NCBI RefSeq assembly: GCF_026240945.1
Contig: NZ_JAPFPY010000025.1
Span: forward strand, 1 to 64,000
From: Mycolicibacterium sp. J2
Lineage (GTDB): Bacteria > Actinomycetota > Actinomycetes > Mycobacteriales > Mycobacteriaceae
Direction: 5' to 3'
DNA length: 64,000 nt
A model generated the notes under the pieces. The model was given only the letters and a program-made list of their open reading frames with translations, was not told where the DNA came from and did not search any database. Positions 33,645-42,634 of this stretch are shown piece by piece (positions within the stretch are counted from its first letter, which is position 1; every line of letters starts with the position of its first letter). Position numbers and translations under genes: made by a program.

Positions 33645-35000
33645 TCATCCCTCCGCGCCGTGCCGACCAAGGACAGAACCGGTTCCGACAGCCACGAAGT
33701 CGTACCCGCTTTCCGCGTGCTCGGACTCGTCGATGCCGGATGCCTCCTCTTCCTTGTCCAGACGCAGACCCACGGTGTATTTCACGATCAACGCCAAGAT
33801 AGCCGTACCGATGGCCGAATACGCCAGAACCGCGCCGGCCCCGATGGCCTGCTTGATCAGCTGATCGAAGCCGCCGCCGTAGAACAGGCCCGCGACCGCG
33901 GCCGGTGCCTCCGGGGCCGCGACAAGCCCGACCAGCAGCGTGCCGATCAAACCACCGACCAGGTGCACACCCACCACGTCGAGCGAATCGTCGAAGCCCA
34001 GCTTGAATTTGAGGCCGACCGCCAGCGCGCACACCGCACCGGCGACGATACCGATGACCAACGCGCCCAGCACGTTGACCGAGGAGCACGACGGGGTGAT
34101 GGCAACCAGGCCGGCGACGATGCCCGAGGCGGCACCGAGCGAGGTGGCCTTGCCGTCACGGATGCGCTCGGTGAGCAGCCAGGCCAGCATCGCGGCGGCG
34201 GTGGCCACCGTGGTGGTGATGAACGTGGCACCGGCAATACCGTTGGAGCCCACCGCCGAACCGGCGTTGAAGCCGTACCAGCCGAACCACAGCAGACCGG
34301 CACCCAGCATCACGAACGGCAGGTTGTGCGGACGCATCGGGCTACCCGGCCAGCCGATGCGCTTGCCCAGGATGATGGCCAGCACCAGGCCCGCCGTACC
34401 GGCGTTGATGTGCACCGCCGTACCACCCGCGAAGTCGATTGCCTTGAGCTTGTTGGCAATCCAGCCACCGGTCTCGGCGGTGACGCCGTCGAAGGCGAAG
34501 ACCCAGTGCGCGACCGGGAAGTACACGAAGGTGGCCCACAGACCGGCGAACAGCAGCCAGCCGCCGAACTTCAGGCGATCGGCCACCGCACCCGAGATGA
34601 GCGCGACGGTGATGATGGCGAACATTGCCTGGAAGGCCACGAACACCGTCTGCGGAATCGTGCCGGCGAGCGGGATGGAAACCGCGGCGTCCTCCGGGTG
34701 CAGCTGCAGGTAGGTGCCCCCGATCAGGCCCTTGAGCCCCCAGTATTGGGTGGGGTCGCCGAACAAGTTGAACTTGTCGTTGCCGAAGGCCAGCGAGTAG
34801 CCGTAGAGCACCCACAGCACCGTGACCACACCCATGGAACTGATGCTCATCATGATCATGTTGAGCACGCCCTTGGCCCGCACCATGCCGCCGTAGAAGA
34901 ACGCCAGGCCCGGCGTCATCAACAGCACGAGTGCGGCACTCGCGAGCATCCACGCGGTATCACCGGTGTCCGGTATACCCATCGTCGGAAATCCGTCCAC
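33645..35000 (-). CDS. amt: Ammonium transporter AmtB
   Basis: Trimeric ammonium channel of 451 residues with about eleven membrane spans. 'DTAWMLASAALVLLMTPGLAFFYGG' starts the first span; the twin pore His occur in 'GTAVHINAGTAGL' and 'DVVGVHLVGGLIGT'; 'FGWYGFNAGS' is conserved. GTG 35000 (start VDGFPTMG) follows AAGGAGG at 9 bases and fits the mycobacterial N-terminus; an ATG inside would remove six residues. Cytoplasmic tail rich in Glu/Ser. A GlnR-like box lies about 125 bases upstream. Operon amt-glnB-glnD. Confidence 0.95.
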   Translation of the reverse strand: MDGFPTMGIPDTGDTAWMLASAALVLLMTPGLAFFYGGMVRAKGVLNMIMMSISSMGVVTVLWVLYGYSLAFGNDKFNLFGDPTQYWGLKGLIGGTYLQLHPEDAAVSIPLAGTIPQTVFVAFQAMFAIITVALISGAVADRLKFGGWLLFAGLWATFVYFPVAHWVFAFDGVTAETGGWIANKLKAIDFAGGTAVHINAGTAGLVLAIILGKRIGWPGSPMRPHNLPFVMLGAGLLWFGWYGFNAGSAVGSNGIAGATFITTTVATAAAMLAWLLTERIRDGKATSLGAASGIVAGLVAITPSCSSVNVLGALVIGIVAGAVCALAVGLKFKLGFDDSLDVVGVHLVGGLIGTLLVGLVAAPEAPAAVAGLFYGGGFDQLIKQAIGAGAVLAYSAIGTAILALIVKYTVGLRLDKEEEASGIDESEHAESGYDFVAVGTGSVLGRHGAEG

Positions 35001-35124
35001 TCCCAGCTTCCTCCTTCGACATGCCACGGTCAGGCACCGTTGACCTGGTAGGGAACTCTGCTGAGTAGTTGTTTCGCCTACGACGCGCCTGCGTTTCGTG
35101 CGCGTGAACGGATCGGCCGGTTTC

Positions 35125-35140
35125 GTTTCACCGGTGTTAC
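35125..35140 (-). promoter_or_regulatory. GlnR-like box upstream of amt
   Basis: On the minus strand this reads GTAACACCGGTGAAAC, a perfect GTNAC-N6-GAAAC GlnR half-site pair. A weaker copy (TTCAC-N6-GAAAC, 35093-35108) follows toward amt. GlnR activates amt-glnB-glnD in mycobacteria under low nitrogen, so this is the expected control site. The box also lies within 60 bases of the ftsY stop. Confidence 0.65.
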
Positions 35141-35181
35141 ACGCTGCGTGTTTACCCTTGGCGGGTCCAGAAGACGCGGGT

Positions 35182-36531
35182 CTAGACGAGCAGTGCGTCG
35201 ACGAACGCAGCGGGCTCGAACGGGGCCAAGTCGTCGGGCCCCTCACCGAGGCCGACCAGCTTCACCGGCACACCCAGTTCCTGCTGCACGCGGAAGACGA
35301 TGCCGCCCTTGGCGGTTCCGTCGAGCTTGGTCAGGACCACCCCGGTGATGTCGACGACCTCGGCGAAAACCTTGGCCTGCGGCAGGCTGTTCTGGCCGAT
35401 GGTGGCATCCAGCACCAGCAGTACCTCGTCGACCTTGGCGCGCTTTTCCACGACGCGTTTGACCTTGCCGAGCTCGTCCATCAGGCCCGTTTTGGTGTGC
35501 AGCCGGCCGGCGGTGTCGACCACCACCACGTCGGCGCCGGCGGCGACACCCTTGTCGACGGCGTCGAAGGCCACCGACGCCGGGTCGGCGCCCTCCGGCC
35601 CTCGGACCACCTCGGCACCCACCCGCGACGCCCAGGCCTGCAGCTGGTCGGCCGCGGCGGCCCGGAAGGTGTCGGCGGCGCCCAGTACCACCCGGCGGCC
35701 GTCGGCGACCAGCACGCGGGCCAGTTTGCCCACCGTGGTGGTCTTGCCCGTGCCGTTGACGCCCACCACCAGCAGCACCGACGGCTTGTCGGCGTGCGGC
35801 AGCGCCTTGATCGAGCGGTCCAACTCCGGGTGCAGCTCGGCGACCAGCACCTCCTTGAGGACGGCGCGGGCATCGGCCTCGGTGCGCACGCCGGCGCTGG
35901 CCATCTTCTCGCGCAGCGCCGCGACCACGGACTGGGTGACCACCGGACCGAGGTCGGCGATCAGCAGGGTGTCCTCGATCTCCTCCCACGACTCCTCGTC
36001 GAGATCACCGCCGCCGAGCAGGCCCAGCATGCCTCGGCCGAGGGTGTTCTGCGATTTCGCCAGCCGGCCACGCAGCCGCTCCAGGCGGCCTTCGCTGGGG
36101 GCGATCTCCTCGACGGCCGGCGCGGGTACCGGCTCGGGCTCGGGTTGTGCCGGCTTCGGCTCGGGCGCCGGCTGCGCCGACGGTGGCTCGGGCGCCGGCT
36201 GGGCCTCCGCCACCTCGACGGGCGGCTCGGGCAGCTGCACGTCGGCGATGGTGCGTTTGGGTGCGTCACGCGGGACAGCGGCGTCATCACCGACGCCGGG
36301 CGCACCAGTGCCCGTCGAAGTGGGCTCAGGGGTCTGCGCGGGCGCCTTCGTCGATTCGGCGAAGGTGATGCCCGATGCCGCGGTGTATCCGCCGGAACGA
36401 TCGATTCCGGTGGGGGTGTCTTGCTTGGATAGGCTGATCTGCCGGCGCCGGTAGCGCACCAGCCCGACAACCAGCGCAGCGACGACCAGAACGGCGATGA
36501 CCGCAAGTGCGATCCATAAGGCATCTGACAC
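35182..36531 (-). CDS. ftsY: Signal recognition particle receptor FtsY
   Basis: Membrane SRP receptor GTPase. The 449-residue product has an N-terminal membrane span (3-25), an acidic Pro/Glu-rich linker (about 60-145) with repeated 'PAPEP', then the NG domain: 'LLVVGVNGTGKTTTVGKLA' P-loop, 'DTFRAAAADQL', 'DTAGRLHTKTGLMDEL', 'TKLDGTAKGG'. Actinobacterial FtsY commonly carries this membrane span. It ends 181 bases from amt; the start is 25 bases from the divergent isomerase gene. Confidence 0.95.
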   Translation of the reverse strand: MSDALWIALAVIAVLVVAALVVGLVRYRRRQISLSKQDTPTGIDRSGGYTAASGITFAESTKAPAQTPEPTSTGTGAPGVGDDAAVPRDAPKRTIADVQLPEPPVEVAEAQPAPEPPSAQPAPEPKPAQPEPEPVPAPAVEEIAPSEGRLERLRGRLAKSQNTLGRGMLGLLGGGDLDEESWEEIEDTLLIADLGPVVTQSVVAALREKMASAGVRTEADARAVLKEVLVAELHPELDRSIKALPHADKPSVLLVVGVNGTGKTTTVGKLARVLVADGRRVVLGAADTFRAAAADQLQAWASRVGAEVVRGPEGADPASVAFDAVDKGVAAGADVVVVDTAGRLHTKTGLMDELGKVKRVVEKRAKVDEVLLVLDATIGQNSLPQAKVFAEVVDITGVVLTKLDGTAKGGIVFRVQQELGVPVKLVGLGEGPDDLAPFEPAAFVDALLV

Positions 36532-36556
36532 GCCGCCATTGTCTCAGGGCGGCCCG

Positions 36557-37597
36557 ATGACGATCGGCCCCGGCTTCGCGGGCACCCCCGCCGACGCCAT
36601 CCAAGTGCGCAAACGCCGCCATATCGACGTCTGCCTGTCCGAGCCGGTCGAATATCAGACCGTGCGCACCGGTCTGGAGCGCTACCGGCTGCCCTACAAC
36701 GCGCTCACCCAGACCAATCTCGGCGAGATCGACCTGAGTACCGACTTCCTCGGGGTCGGTTTGGCGGCGCCGGTGCTGATCGGGTCGATGACCGGTGGTT
36801 CGGAACTGTCCGGCACCATCAACCGCAACCTGGCCAGTGCGGCTCAGGCGCTGGGGATCGGCATGATGCTCGGCTCGCAGCGGGTCATGCTCGGTGATGC
36901 CGACAGCACCTTCCGAGTCCGGGAAGTAGCACCGGACGTGCTGCTCGTCGGCAATATCGGGCTGGCCCAGCTGGGGCCCGACGTGGTGCCCGACCTGCGG
37001 GCGGCACTGGGCCAGGTGGGTGCGAATGCCGTTGCGGTGCACACGAACCCGCTACAGGAAGCGATGCAGCACGGCGGCGACACCGACTTCACCGGGTCGG
37101 TGGACCGGTTGCGCGAACTGACCGCGGCCATCGGCTATCCGGTGCTGCTGAAGGAGGTCGGCCACGGCATCGGGGCGGCCGCGGCCGCTCGGCTGACCGA
37201 TGTGCCGATCGCGGCCGTCGATGTGGCCGGCGCCGGCGGCACCTCGTGGGCCCGGGTGGAACAGTTCGTGCGCTACGGCCGGATCAACGACCCCGAGCTG
37301 GCCGAATGGGGTATCCCGACCGCCCAGGCGCTGGTCGAGGTGCGGCGCACCCTGCCGGGCATGCCGCTGGTGGCCTCCGGTGGCATCCGCACCGGCATGG
37401 ACGCCGCCAAGGCGATCGCGCTGGGTGCCGACGTGGTGGCCGTCGCCCGGCCGCTGCTGGTGCCCGCGATCGAATCCGCTGCCGCCGTCCAGGATTGGTT
37501 GCAACGCTTCATCGCCGAATTGCGCATCTGCCTGCACGGCTGCGGCGCCGCCGACCTCGCCGGTCTGCGCGAGATCGGGGTCAGCGCTACTGGGTGA
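36557..37597 (+). CDS. fni: Type 2 isopentenyl-diphosphate delta-isomerase
   Basis: FMN- and NADPH-dependent enzyme that interconverts isopentenyl and dimethylallyl diphosphate. The 346-residue product shows 'RKRRHIDVCL', 'VLIGSMTGGS', 'GNIGLAQLGP', 'HTNPLQEAMQ', 'LLKEVGHGIGAAAAARL', 'DVAGAGGTSWARVE' and 'ASGGIRTGMDAAKAIALGAD' (key GGIRTGMDAAKA). ATG 36557 is the natural start. M. tuberculosis relies on a type 1 enzyme, as far as I recall, so this is a lineage-specific gene wedged between ftsY and smc. Its last 11 bases overlap smc. Confidence 0.92.
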   Translation: MTIGPGFAGTPADAIQVRKRRHIDVCLSEPVEYQTVRTGLERYRLPYNALTQTNLGEIDLSTDFLGVGLAAPVLIGSMTGGSELSGTINRNLASAAQALGIGMMLGSQRVMLGDADSTFRVREVAPDVLLVGNIGLAQLGPDVVPDLRAALGQVGANAVAVHTNPLQEAMQHGGDTDFTGSVDRLRELTAAIGYPVLLKEVGHGIGAAAAARLTDVPIAAVDVAGAGGTSWARVEQFVRYGRINDPELAEWGIPTAQALVEVRRTLPGMPLVASGGIRTGMDAAKAIALGADVVAVARPLLVPAIESAAAVQDWLQRFIAELRICLHGCGAADLAGLREIGVSATG

Positions 37598-40500
37598 CCA
37601 GTTGCTCGCCGCGCATCCGCTGCGAGATCACCTGGGTGATGCCGTCGCCCTGCATGGTGACGCCGTACAGCGCGTCGGCGATCTCCATGGTCGGCTTCTG
37701 GTGCGTGATGACGATCAGCTGCGAGCGCTCTCGAAGCTGCTCGAACAGGCCCAGCAACCGGCGCAAGTTCACATCGTCGAGCGCGGCCTCGACCTCGTCC
37801 ATGATGTAGAACGGCGACGGCCGGGCCCGGAAGATGGCCACCAGCATCGCCACCGCGGTCAGCGATTTCTCGCCACCGGACAGCAGCGAGAGCCGCTTGA
37901 CCTTCTTGCCCGGCGGGCGGGCCTCCACCTCGATGCCGGTGGTGAGCATGTCCTCCGGATTGGTGAGCAACAACCGGCCTTCACCACCCGGGAACAGCGA
38001 CGCGAACACCTGAGTGAACTCGCGTTCCACGTCGGCGTAGGCCTCGGCGAACACCGTCAGGATGCGCGCGTCGACCTCCTCGATGACGTCCATCAGGTCC
38101 TTGCGGGCCGCCTTGACGTCTTCGAGCTGGGTGGACAGGAAGTTGTAGCGCTCCTCCAGCGCGGCGAACTCCTCCAACGCCAGCGGGTTGACCCGGCCCA
38201 GCTCGGCCAGTTCCCGCTCGGCCTTCTTGGCGCGGCGTTCTTGCGTGGGCCGGTCGAACGGCATGGGCGCGGGGGCGGTCACCTGCTCACCGCGCTCCTT
38301 GGCCTGCTCGTACTCGGCCAGTTCCAGCTCGGTCGGCGGCAGCGGGATGTGCGGACCGTACTCGGCGATCAGATCGGCGGCGGCCAGACCGAACTGCTCG
38401 AGGGCCTGCTGTTCCAGCTGTTCGATGCGAAGGGCCGCTTGGGCTTTGGCCACCTCGTCGCGGTGCAGGGAATCGGTGAGCGCCGTGATCCGGGCGCTCA
38501 GCTCGGTGACCTCGGTGCGCGCGCGGCTCAGCGCCTCGGCGCGCAACCGGCGTTCGGTGGCCAGTTCGTCGCGGATCCGGGAGGCCGCGGTAACCGTGGC
38601 GCCCAGCCGGGCGGCGACCAGCCGGCCCGATTCGGCCACGGCGGCCGCGACGGTCGCGGCGTACTCGCGGGCCTCCCGCGCCCGCAGCGCCCGGGCGCGC
38701 GTCTCCCGTTCGGCGGCGGCGGCCCGGCGCAACGAATCCGCCCGGCCCCGAACGGCATTCGCCCGTTCCTCGGCGGTACGCACGGCAAGCCGGGCCTCCA
38801 CCTCGGTGGCGCGCGCCGCGTCGGCGGCGACGGTGGTCTCCTGCCGATCCACGTGCTCGACCTCGAACATCGGCTCCTGCTGCGCGTTGTGCAGCCGGGT
38901 CTCCAGCTCGGTGAGCTCCTCGACGGCCGCGGCGCGGCCGGCCTCCAGTTCGTCACGCTGCTTGATCAGGCGCTGCCACTCCGCATCGGCGTTGCGGGCC
39001 TCCTGGCCGAGCCGGCCGAGCTGTTCGTAGATCGCCGAGATCGCGGCGTCGGACTCGTTGAGCGCGGCCAGCGCCTGCTCGGCGGCGTCCTGGCGGGCCC
39101 GCTGCTCCGCCGTGGCACCGGCCAGGGCGGCCGTCAGCTCGGCGCTCTGCCGCTCGACCGCGGTCAGCTCGGTGCGGGCCTTCTCGATCTCCGACGCGAT
39201 CTCCAGCGTGGACACCTTGCGGTCGGAACCGCCGCTCACCCAGCCGGCGCCGACCAAGTCACCGTCGACGGTGACGGCACGCAGATGTGGTTGCGCGGCA
39301 ACGAAATCCAGGGCGTGGGACAGGTCGTCGAGCACCACCACATCGGCCAGCAGCGCGGTGATCGCGCCGCGCAGCCGGTCCGGGACCTCCACCAGATCCA
39401 GCGCCCAGCGCCCGTCGTGGTCGAGCGCACCCGAGTGGGGCCGCGCCGACACCGGCCAGTCGCCCAGCACGATCGCGGCCCGGCCGCCGTCGGCCTCCTT
39501 CAGCGCGGCCACCGCGGCACGCGCGGCGCCCGGGTTCTCGGCGGCCAGCGCGTCGGCGGCCGACCCGAGCACGGTGGCGACCGCCACCTCGAACCCCTCA
39601 CGCACCCGGACGAGCTTGGCGATGGAGCCGAAAAGTCCGTTCTCGCCATGGTTTTCGGCCAACCAGGCGGCGCCGTCCTTGCGCTCCAAGCCCACCGACA
39701 ACGCGTCGATGCGGGCCTGCAGCGACACCACCTGGCGTTCGGCGCTGCGCTCGGCGGCCTGCAATTCGGCGACCCGTTCGTCGGCCAGCCGCAGCGCGGC
39801 CACCGACCGGTCATGGTGATCGTCGAGGCCGACCTCGCCCTCGTCGAGTTCACCCACCTTGGCCTGGACCAGTTCGAATTCGGCCTGGGCGTGCTCGACC
39901 CGGGCCGCCGCTTCCTCGATCCGGGCGGTCAGCCGGGCGATGCCGTCGTCGGTCGATTCGACGCGGGTGCGCATGGTGTCGACCTGTCCGGACAACCGGG
40001 CCAGGCCCTCCCGGCGGTCGGCTTCGGCACGGGCGGCGGCCCGCTGCGCCCGTTCGGCCTCGGCGGCCACCCGCTCGCGCTCGGCCAGCTCGGCACGGGC
40101 CGCCTCCAGCGCGTAGCGCGACTCCTCCAGCTCCGCGAGCAGCTGGCGTTCCTCCTCGGCCACCAGGTCGGCCTCGGCTTCCAGCGCGTCGGGATCCCGG
40201 CCGGGTGTCGGTTCCGGTGCCGAATCCAGCAGTTGGGTGCGCTCGGTGGCGATACGCACCGTGGCGCTCACCCGCTCGGCGAGCGCGGACAACCGGAACC
40301 AGGTCTGCTGGGCGGCTTCCGCGCGCTGGGACAACTCGGCGACGGCCGACTCGTGAGCGGTCAGCTCCAGCGTGGCGGCCTCCAGTCGGGTGCTGACCTC
40401 GTCATGTTCGCGGCGCAGGGTGGTCTCGGCCTGGTTGGTGTCGTTGAACTCGGTCTGCCGAGTGACCAGGTCGTCGGCGGCCAGCCGCAGCCGGGCATCG

Positions 40501-41168
40501 CGCAGGTCGGCCTGGATGGTCTGGGCCCGGCGCGCCATCTCGGCCTGGCGGCCCAACGGCTTGAGCTGGCGGCGCAGCTCGGTGGTGAGGTCGGTGAGCC
40601 GGGCCAGATTGGCCTGCATCGAGTCGAGCTTGCGCACCGCCTTCTCTTTGCGCTTGCGGTGCTTGAGCACACCGGCGGCCTCCTCGATGAAGGCACGGCG
40701 GTCCTCGGGCCGGGACTCCAGGATTTCGGAGAGCTTGCCCTGCCCCACGATGACGTGCATCTCGCGGCCGATGCCGGAGTCGCTGAGCAGCTCCTGCACA
40801 TCCATCAAACGGCAACTGCTGCCGTTGATCTCGTATTCGCCGGCGCCGTCACGGAACATCCGCCGGGTGATGGACACCTCGGAGTATTCGATGGGCAGCG
40901 CGTTGTCGGAGTTGTCGATGGTCAGCGTGACCTCGGCGCGGCCCAGCGGCGCCCGGGAGGACGTGCCGGCGAAGATGACGTCCTCCATCTTGCCGCCGCG
41001 CAGCGTCTTGGCGCCCTGCTCCCCCATCACCCACGTCAGGGCGTCGACGACGTTGGATTTGCCCGACCCGTTGGGCCCGACGACGCAGGTGATGCCCGGT
41101 TCGAAGCGCAGAGTCGTCGCCGCGGCGAAGGACTTGAAGCCCTTCAGCGTGAGACTCTTCAAATGCAT
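37587..41168 (-). CDS. smc: Chromosome segregation protein SMC
   Basis: Structural maintenance of chromosomes ATPase of 1193 residues. The N-terminal head has 'VVGPNGSGKSNVVDAL' (Walker A); coiled coils run from about 170 to 500 and 690 to 1020, with very high Ala, Glu, Arg; the hinge lies at about 510-670 ('GWVSGGSDRKVST'). The C-terminal head carries the signature 'LSLLSGGEKSLTA' and Walker B 'FYIMDEVEAALDD'. ATG 41168 gives the standard 'MHLKSLTLKGFKSF'. A long open frame on the opposite strand is a GC-composition shadow. Confidence 0.95.
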   Translation of the reverse strand: MHLKSLTLKGFKSFAAATTLRFEPGITCVVGPNGSGKSNVVDALTWVMGEQGAKTLRGGKMEDVIFAGTSSRAPLGRAEVTLTIDNSDNALPIEYSEVSITRRMFRDGAGEYEINGSSCRLMDVQELLSDSGIGREMHVIVGQGKLSEILESRPEDRRAFIEEAAGVLKHRKRKEKAVRKLDSMQANLARLTDLTTELRRQLKPLGRQAEMARRAQTIQADLRDARLRLAADDLVTRQTEFNDTNQAETTLRREHDEVSTRLEAATLELTAHESAVAELSQRAEAAQQTWFRLSALAERVSATVRIATERTQLLDSAPEPTPGRDPDALEAEADLVAEEERQLLAELEESRYALEAARAELAERERVAAEAERAQRAAARAEADRREGLARLSGQVDTMRTRVESTDDGIARLTARIEEAAARVEHAQAEFELVQAKVGELDEGEVGLDDHHDRSVAALRLADERVAELQAAERSAERQVVSLQARIDALSVGLERKDGAAWLAENHGENGLFGSIAKLVRVREGFEVAVATVLGSAADALAAENPGAARAAVAALKEADGGRAAIVLGDWPVSARPHSGALDHDGRWALDLVEVPDRLRGAITALLADVVVLDDLSHALDFVAAQPHLRAVTVDGDLVGAGWVSGGSDRKVSTLEIASEIEKARTELTAVERQSAELTAALAGATAEQRARQDAAEQALAALNESDAAISAIYEQLGRLGQEARNADAEWQRLIKQRDELEAGRAAAVEELTELETRLHNAQQEPMFEVEHVDRQETTVAADAARATEVEARLAVRTAEERANAVRGRADSLRRAAAAERETRARALRAREAREYAATVAAAVAESGRLVAARLGATVTAASRIRDELATERRLRAEALSRARTEVTELSARITALTDSLHRDEVAKAQAALRIEQLEQQALEQFGLAAADLIAEYGPHIPLPPTELELAEYEQAKERGEQVTAPAPMPFDRPTQERRAKKAERELAELGRVNPLALEEFAALEERYNFLSTQLEDVKAARKDLMDVIEEVDARILTVFAEAYADVEREFTQVFASLFPGGEGRLLLTNPEDMLTTGIEVEARPPGKKVKRLSLLSGGEKSLTAVAMLVAIFRARPSPFYIMDEVEAALDDVNLRRLLGLFEQLRERSQLIVITHQKPTMEIADALYGVTMQGDGITQVISQRMRGEQLVTQ

Positions 41169-41194
41169 GACGGGTAACCCTACCGTCGCGCGCG

Positions 41195-41479
41195 TTAACG
41201 CTCGGTGAAGCCCGGGATCTGCTCCCCCGCGTCGGCCCAATCCGCCACCACGGTGTCCACGCTGCCGGGGGTGTCACCGCCGCGCAGCAGTTCCAGCAGC
41301 CGCTCGCAGGCGGCCCGCGGGCCCTGGGCCACCACGTACACCCGGCCGTCGGGCCGGTTGGAGGCGAACCCGGTCAGGCCCAGTTCAAGGGCCCGCGACC
41401 GGGTCCACCACCGGAAGCCGACGCCCTGCACGTGCCCGTGCACCCAGGCGTTCAGGCGGACATCAGGATCGGCGCTCAT
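41195..41479 (-). CDS. acyP: Acylphosphatase
   Basis: A 94-residue acylphosphatase that hydrolyses carboxyl-phosphate bonds. The signature 'VHGHVQGVGFRWW' holds the catalytic Arg, and 'GFASNRPDGRVYVVAQG' the catalytic Asn. It overlaps osmC by 17 bases and ends 26 bases before smc, in the fixed mycobacterial order osmC-acyP-smc. Confidence 0.94.
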   Translation of the reverse strand: MSADPDVRLNAWVHGHVQGVGFRWWTRSRALELGLTGFASNRPDGRVYVVAQGPRAACERLLELLRGGDTPGSVDTVVADWADAGEQIPGFTER

Positions 41480-41882
41480 GGGTGTCGATCTCGAACTTGA
41501 CCTCGGTGCCCGACTTCAGCGTGCGGCCCACCGTGCACACCTGGTCGATGGCCCGCTCCACCACCACCAGCAGCCGCTTCACCTCGTCCTCGGACAACCC
41601 GGACAGGTCGACCTCGAGCTTCTCCTCCAGCAGCGGGTAGCGCTCCTGCTCCCGGTCGGCGGGACCGGACACCCGGATGGTGGCGGGGTAGTCGTCACCG
41701 AGCCGGCGGCGCAGCGGCTGGTCGCTGCTCATCCCGCTGCACGCGGCCAGCGCGATCTTCAACAGCTCGCCGGGGGTGAACACACCCTCGACGTCCTCGG
41801 ATCCGACCAGCACCTCGGCACCCCGGGAGCTACGACCGGTGTAGCGGCGCACCCCGGTGCGCTCGACCCACAGTTCTGTCAT
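41463..41882 (-). CDS. OsmC/Ohr family protein
   Basis: A 139-residue member of the OsmC/Ohr family of thiol-dependent peroxidases. The two redox Cys occur in 'LAACSGMSSD' and 'VCTVGRTLKSG'; 'FTPGELLKIAL' is the usual preceding helix. It probably reduces organic hydroperoxides but lacks a neighbouring OhrR. Same position as Rv2923c. The ATG start has an in-frame alternative further upstream that would add unrelated low-complexity residues. Confidence 0.85.
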   Translation of the reverse strand: MTELWVERTGVRRYTGRSSRGAEVLVGSEDVEGVFTPGELLKIALAACSGMSSDQPLRRRLGDDYPATIRVSGPADREQERYPLLEEKLEVDLSGLSEDEVKRLLVVVERAIDQVCTVGRTLKSGTEVKFEIDTHERRS

Positions 41883-41971
41883 GACGTCATTCCTACCCCC
41901 AACGTGCGGTTCCGCGCTGCCGGCCCGACCCCGCGTTAGGGTGAAGTGCAACACCTCCAGGAGCCGACATC

Positions 41972-42634
41972 GTGACGTACTACCCGCCCTCCCAGCCTGG
42001 ACAGCAGCCGGATCCCTACGGCCAGCCGGGTCCCTGGGACCCGCAGCAGCCGCCGGCCGCCGTGCCCTACCCGGCCTACCCGGCCTACCCGCCGCAGGGC
42101 GGCTACGGCGGCCCACCGCAGGGCGGCTACGGCGTCCCGCCGCAGGGCGGCTACCCATACCCCTACCCCTACCCGGCGCAGCCGGGACCCGCCCGCAACC
42201 GCGGCTGGCTGATCGGCGGCGGCATCGCCGCGGTGCTGATGATCGCCGTCCTGGTGGTCGGCGGGCTGCTGTTGCTGCGCTCGGGCGGGACGTCGCAGGC
42301 GTCCAAGGACGAACGCGAGATCAAGCAACTGGTCCAGGATTTCAACGCCGCGGGCAGCTCCGGGAAGTTCACCGATCTGGCGCAGTACTTCTGCAAGGCC
42401 GAGGCCGGGATGTTCGGCGCGCTCGGTCAGCTCGGCGAGATCCTGCAGGGCATCGAGGTGCCCAGCGCGCCCCCCAACACCGAGGTGACCGCCACCGACA
42501 TCAAGGTGAAGGGCGAGGTGGCCTCGGCCCACATGAACGCCGGCGGCCCGTTCGACACGGCGTACTTCCGCAAGGAATCCGGTCAGTGGAAGGTGTGCAT
42601 GTCCGCTGCCGCCGAGTTCAACAAGCGGCAGTAG
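41972..42634 (+). CDS. Pro/Gly/Tyr-rich single-span membrane protein
   Basis: A 220-residue protein with three parts: a cytoplasmic N-terminus (1-72) of Pro/Gly/Tyr/Gln with three 'PPQGGYG'-type repeats; a membrane span (about 79-102); and an extracytoplasmic C-terminal domain of about 115 residues that resembles the small NTF2-like/DUF4878 domains found behind such spans ('IKQLVQDFNAAGSSGKFTDLAQYFC', key QLVQDFNAA...DLAQYFC). Two Cys in the domain could pair. The function is unknown; proline-tyrosine tails often bind WW-like or cell-division partners, but nothing here shows that. GTG start. It converges on fpg with a 17-bp overlap. Confidence 0.8.
   Translation: MTYYPPSQPGQQPDPYGQPGPWDPQQPPAAVPYPAYPAYPPQGGYGGPPQGGYGVPPQGGYPYPYPYPAQPGPARNRGWLIGGGIAAVLMIAVLVVGGLLLLRSGGTSQASKDEREIKQLVQDFNAAGSSGKFTDLAQYFCKAEAGMFGALGQLGEILQGIEVPSAPPNTEVTATDIKVKGEVASAHMNAGGPFDTAYFRKESGQWKVCMSAAAEFNKRQ

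Noticed and set aside
37200..41177. Very long open frame antisense to smc (about 1300 codons)
   Set aside because: It mirrors the third-position GC pattern of smc, has a low-complexity Gly/Leu/Gln/His composition and matches no family I know; smc is certain on the other strand.
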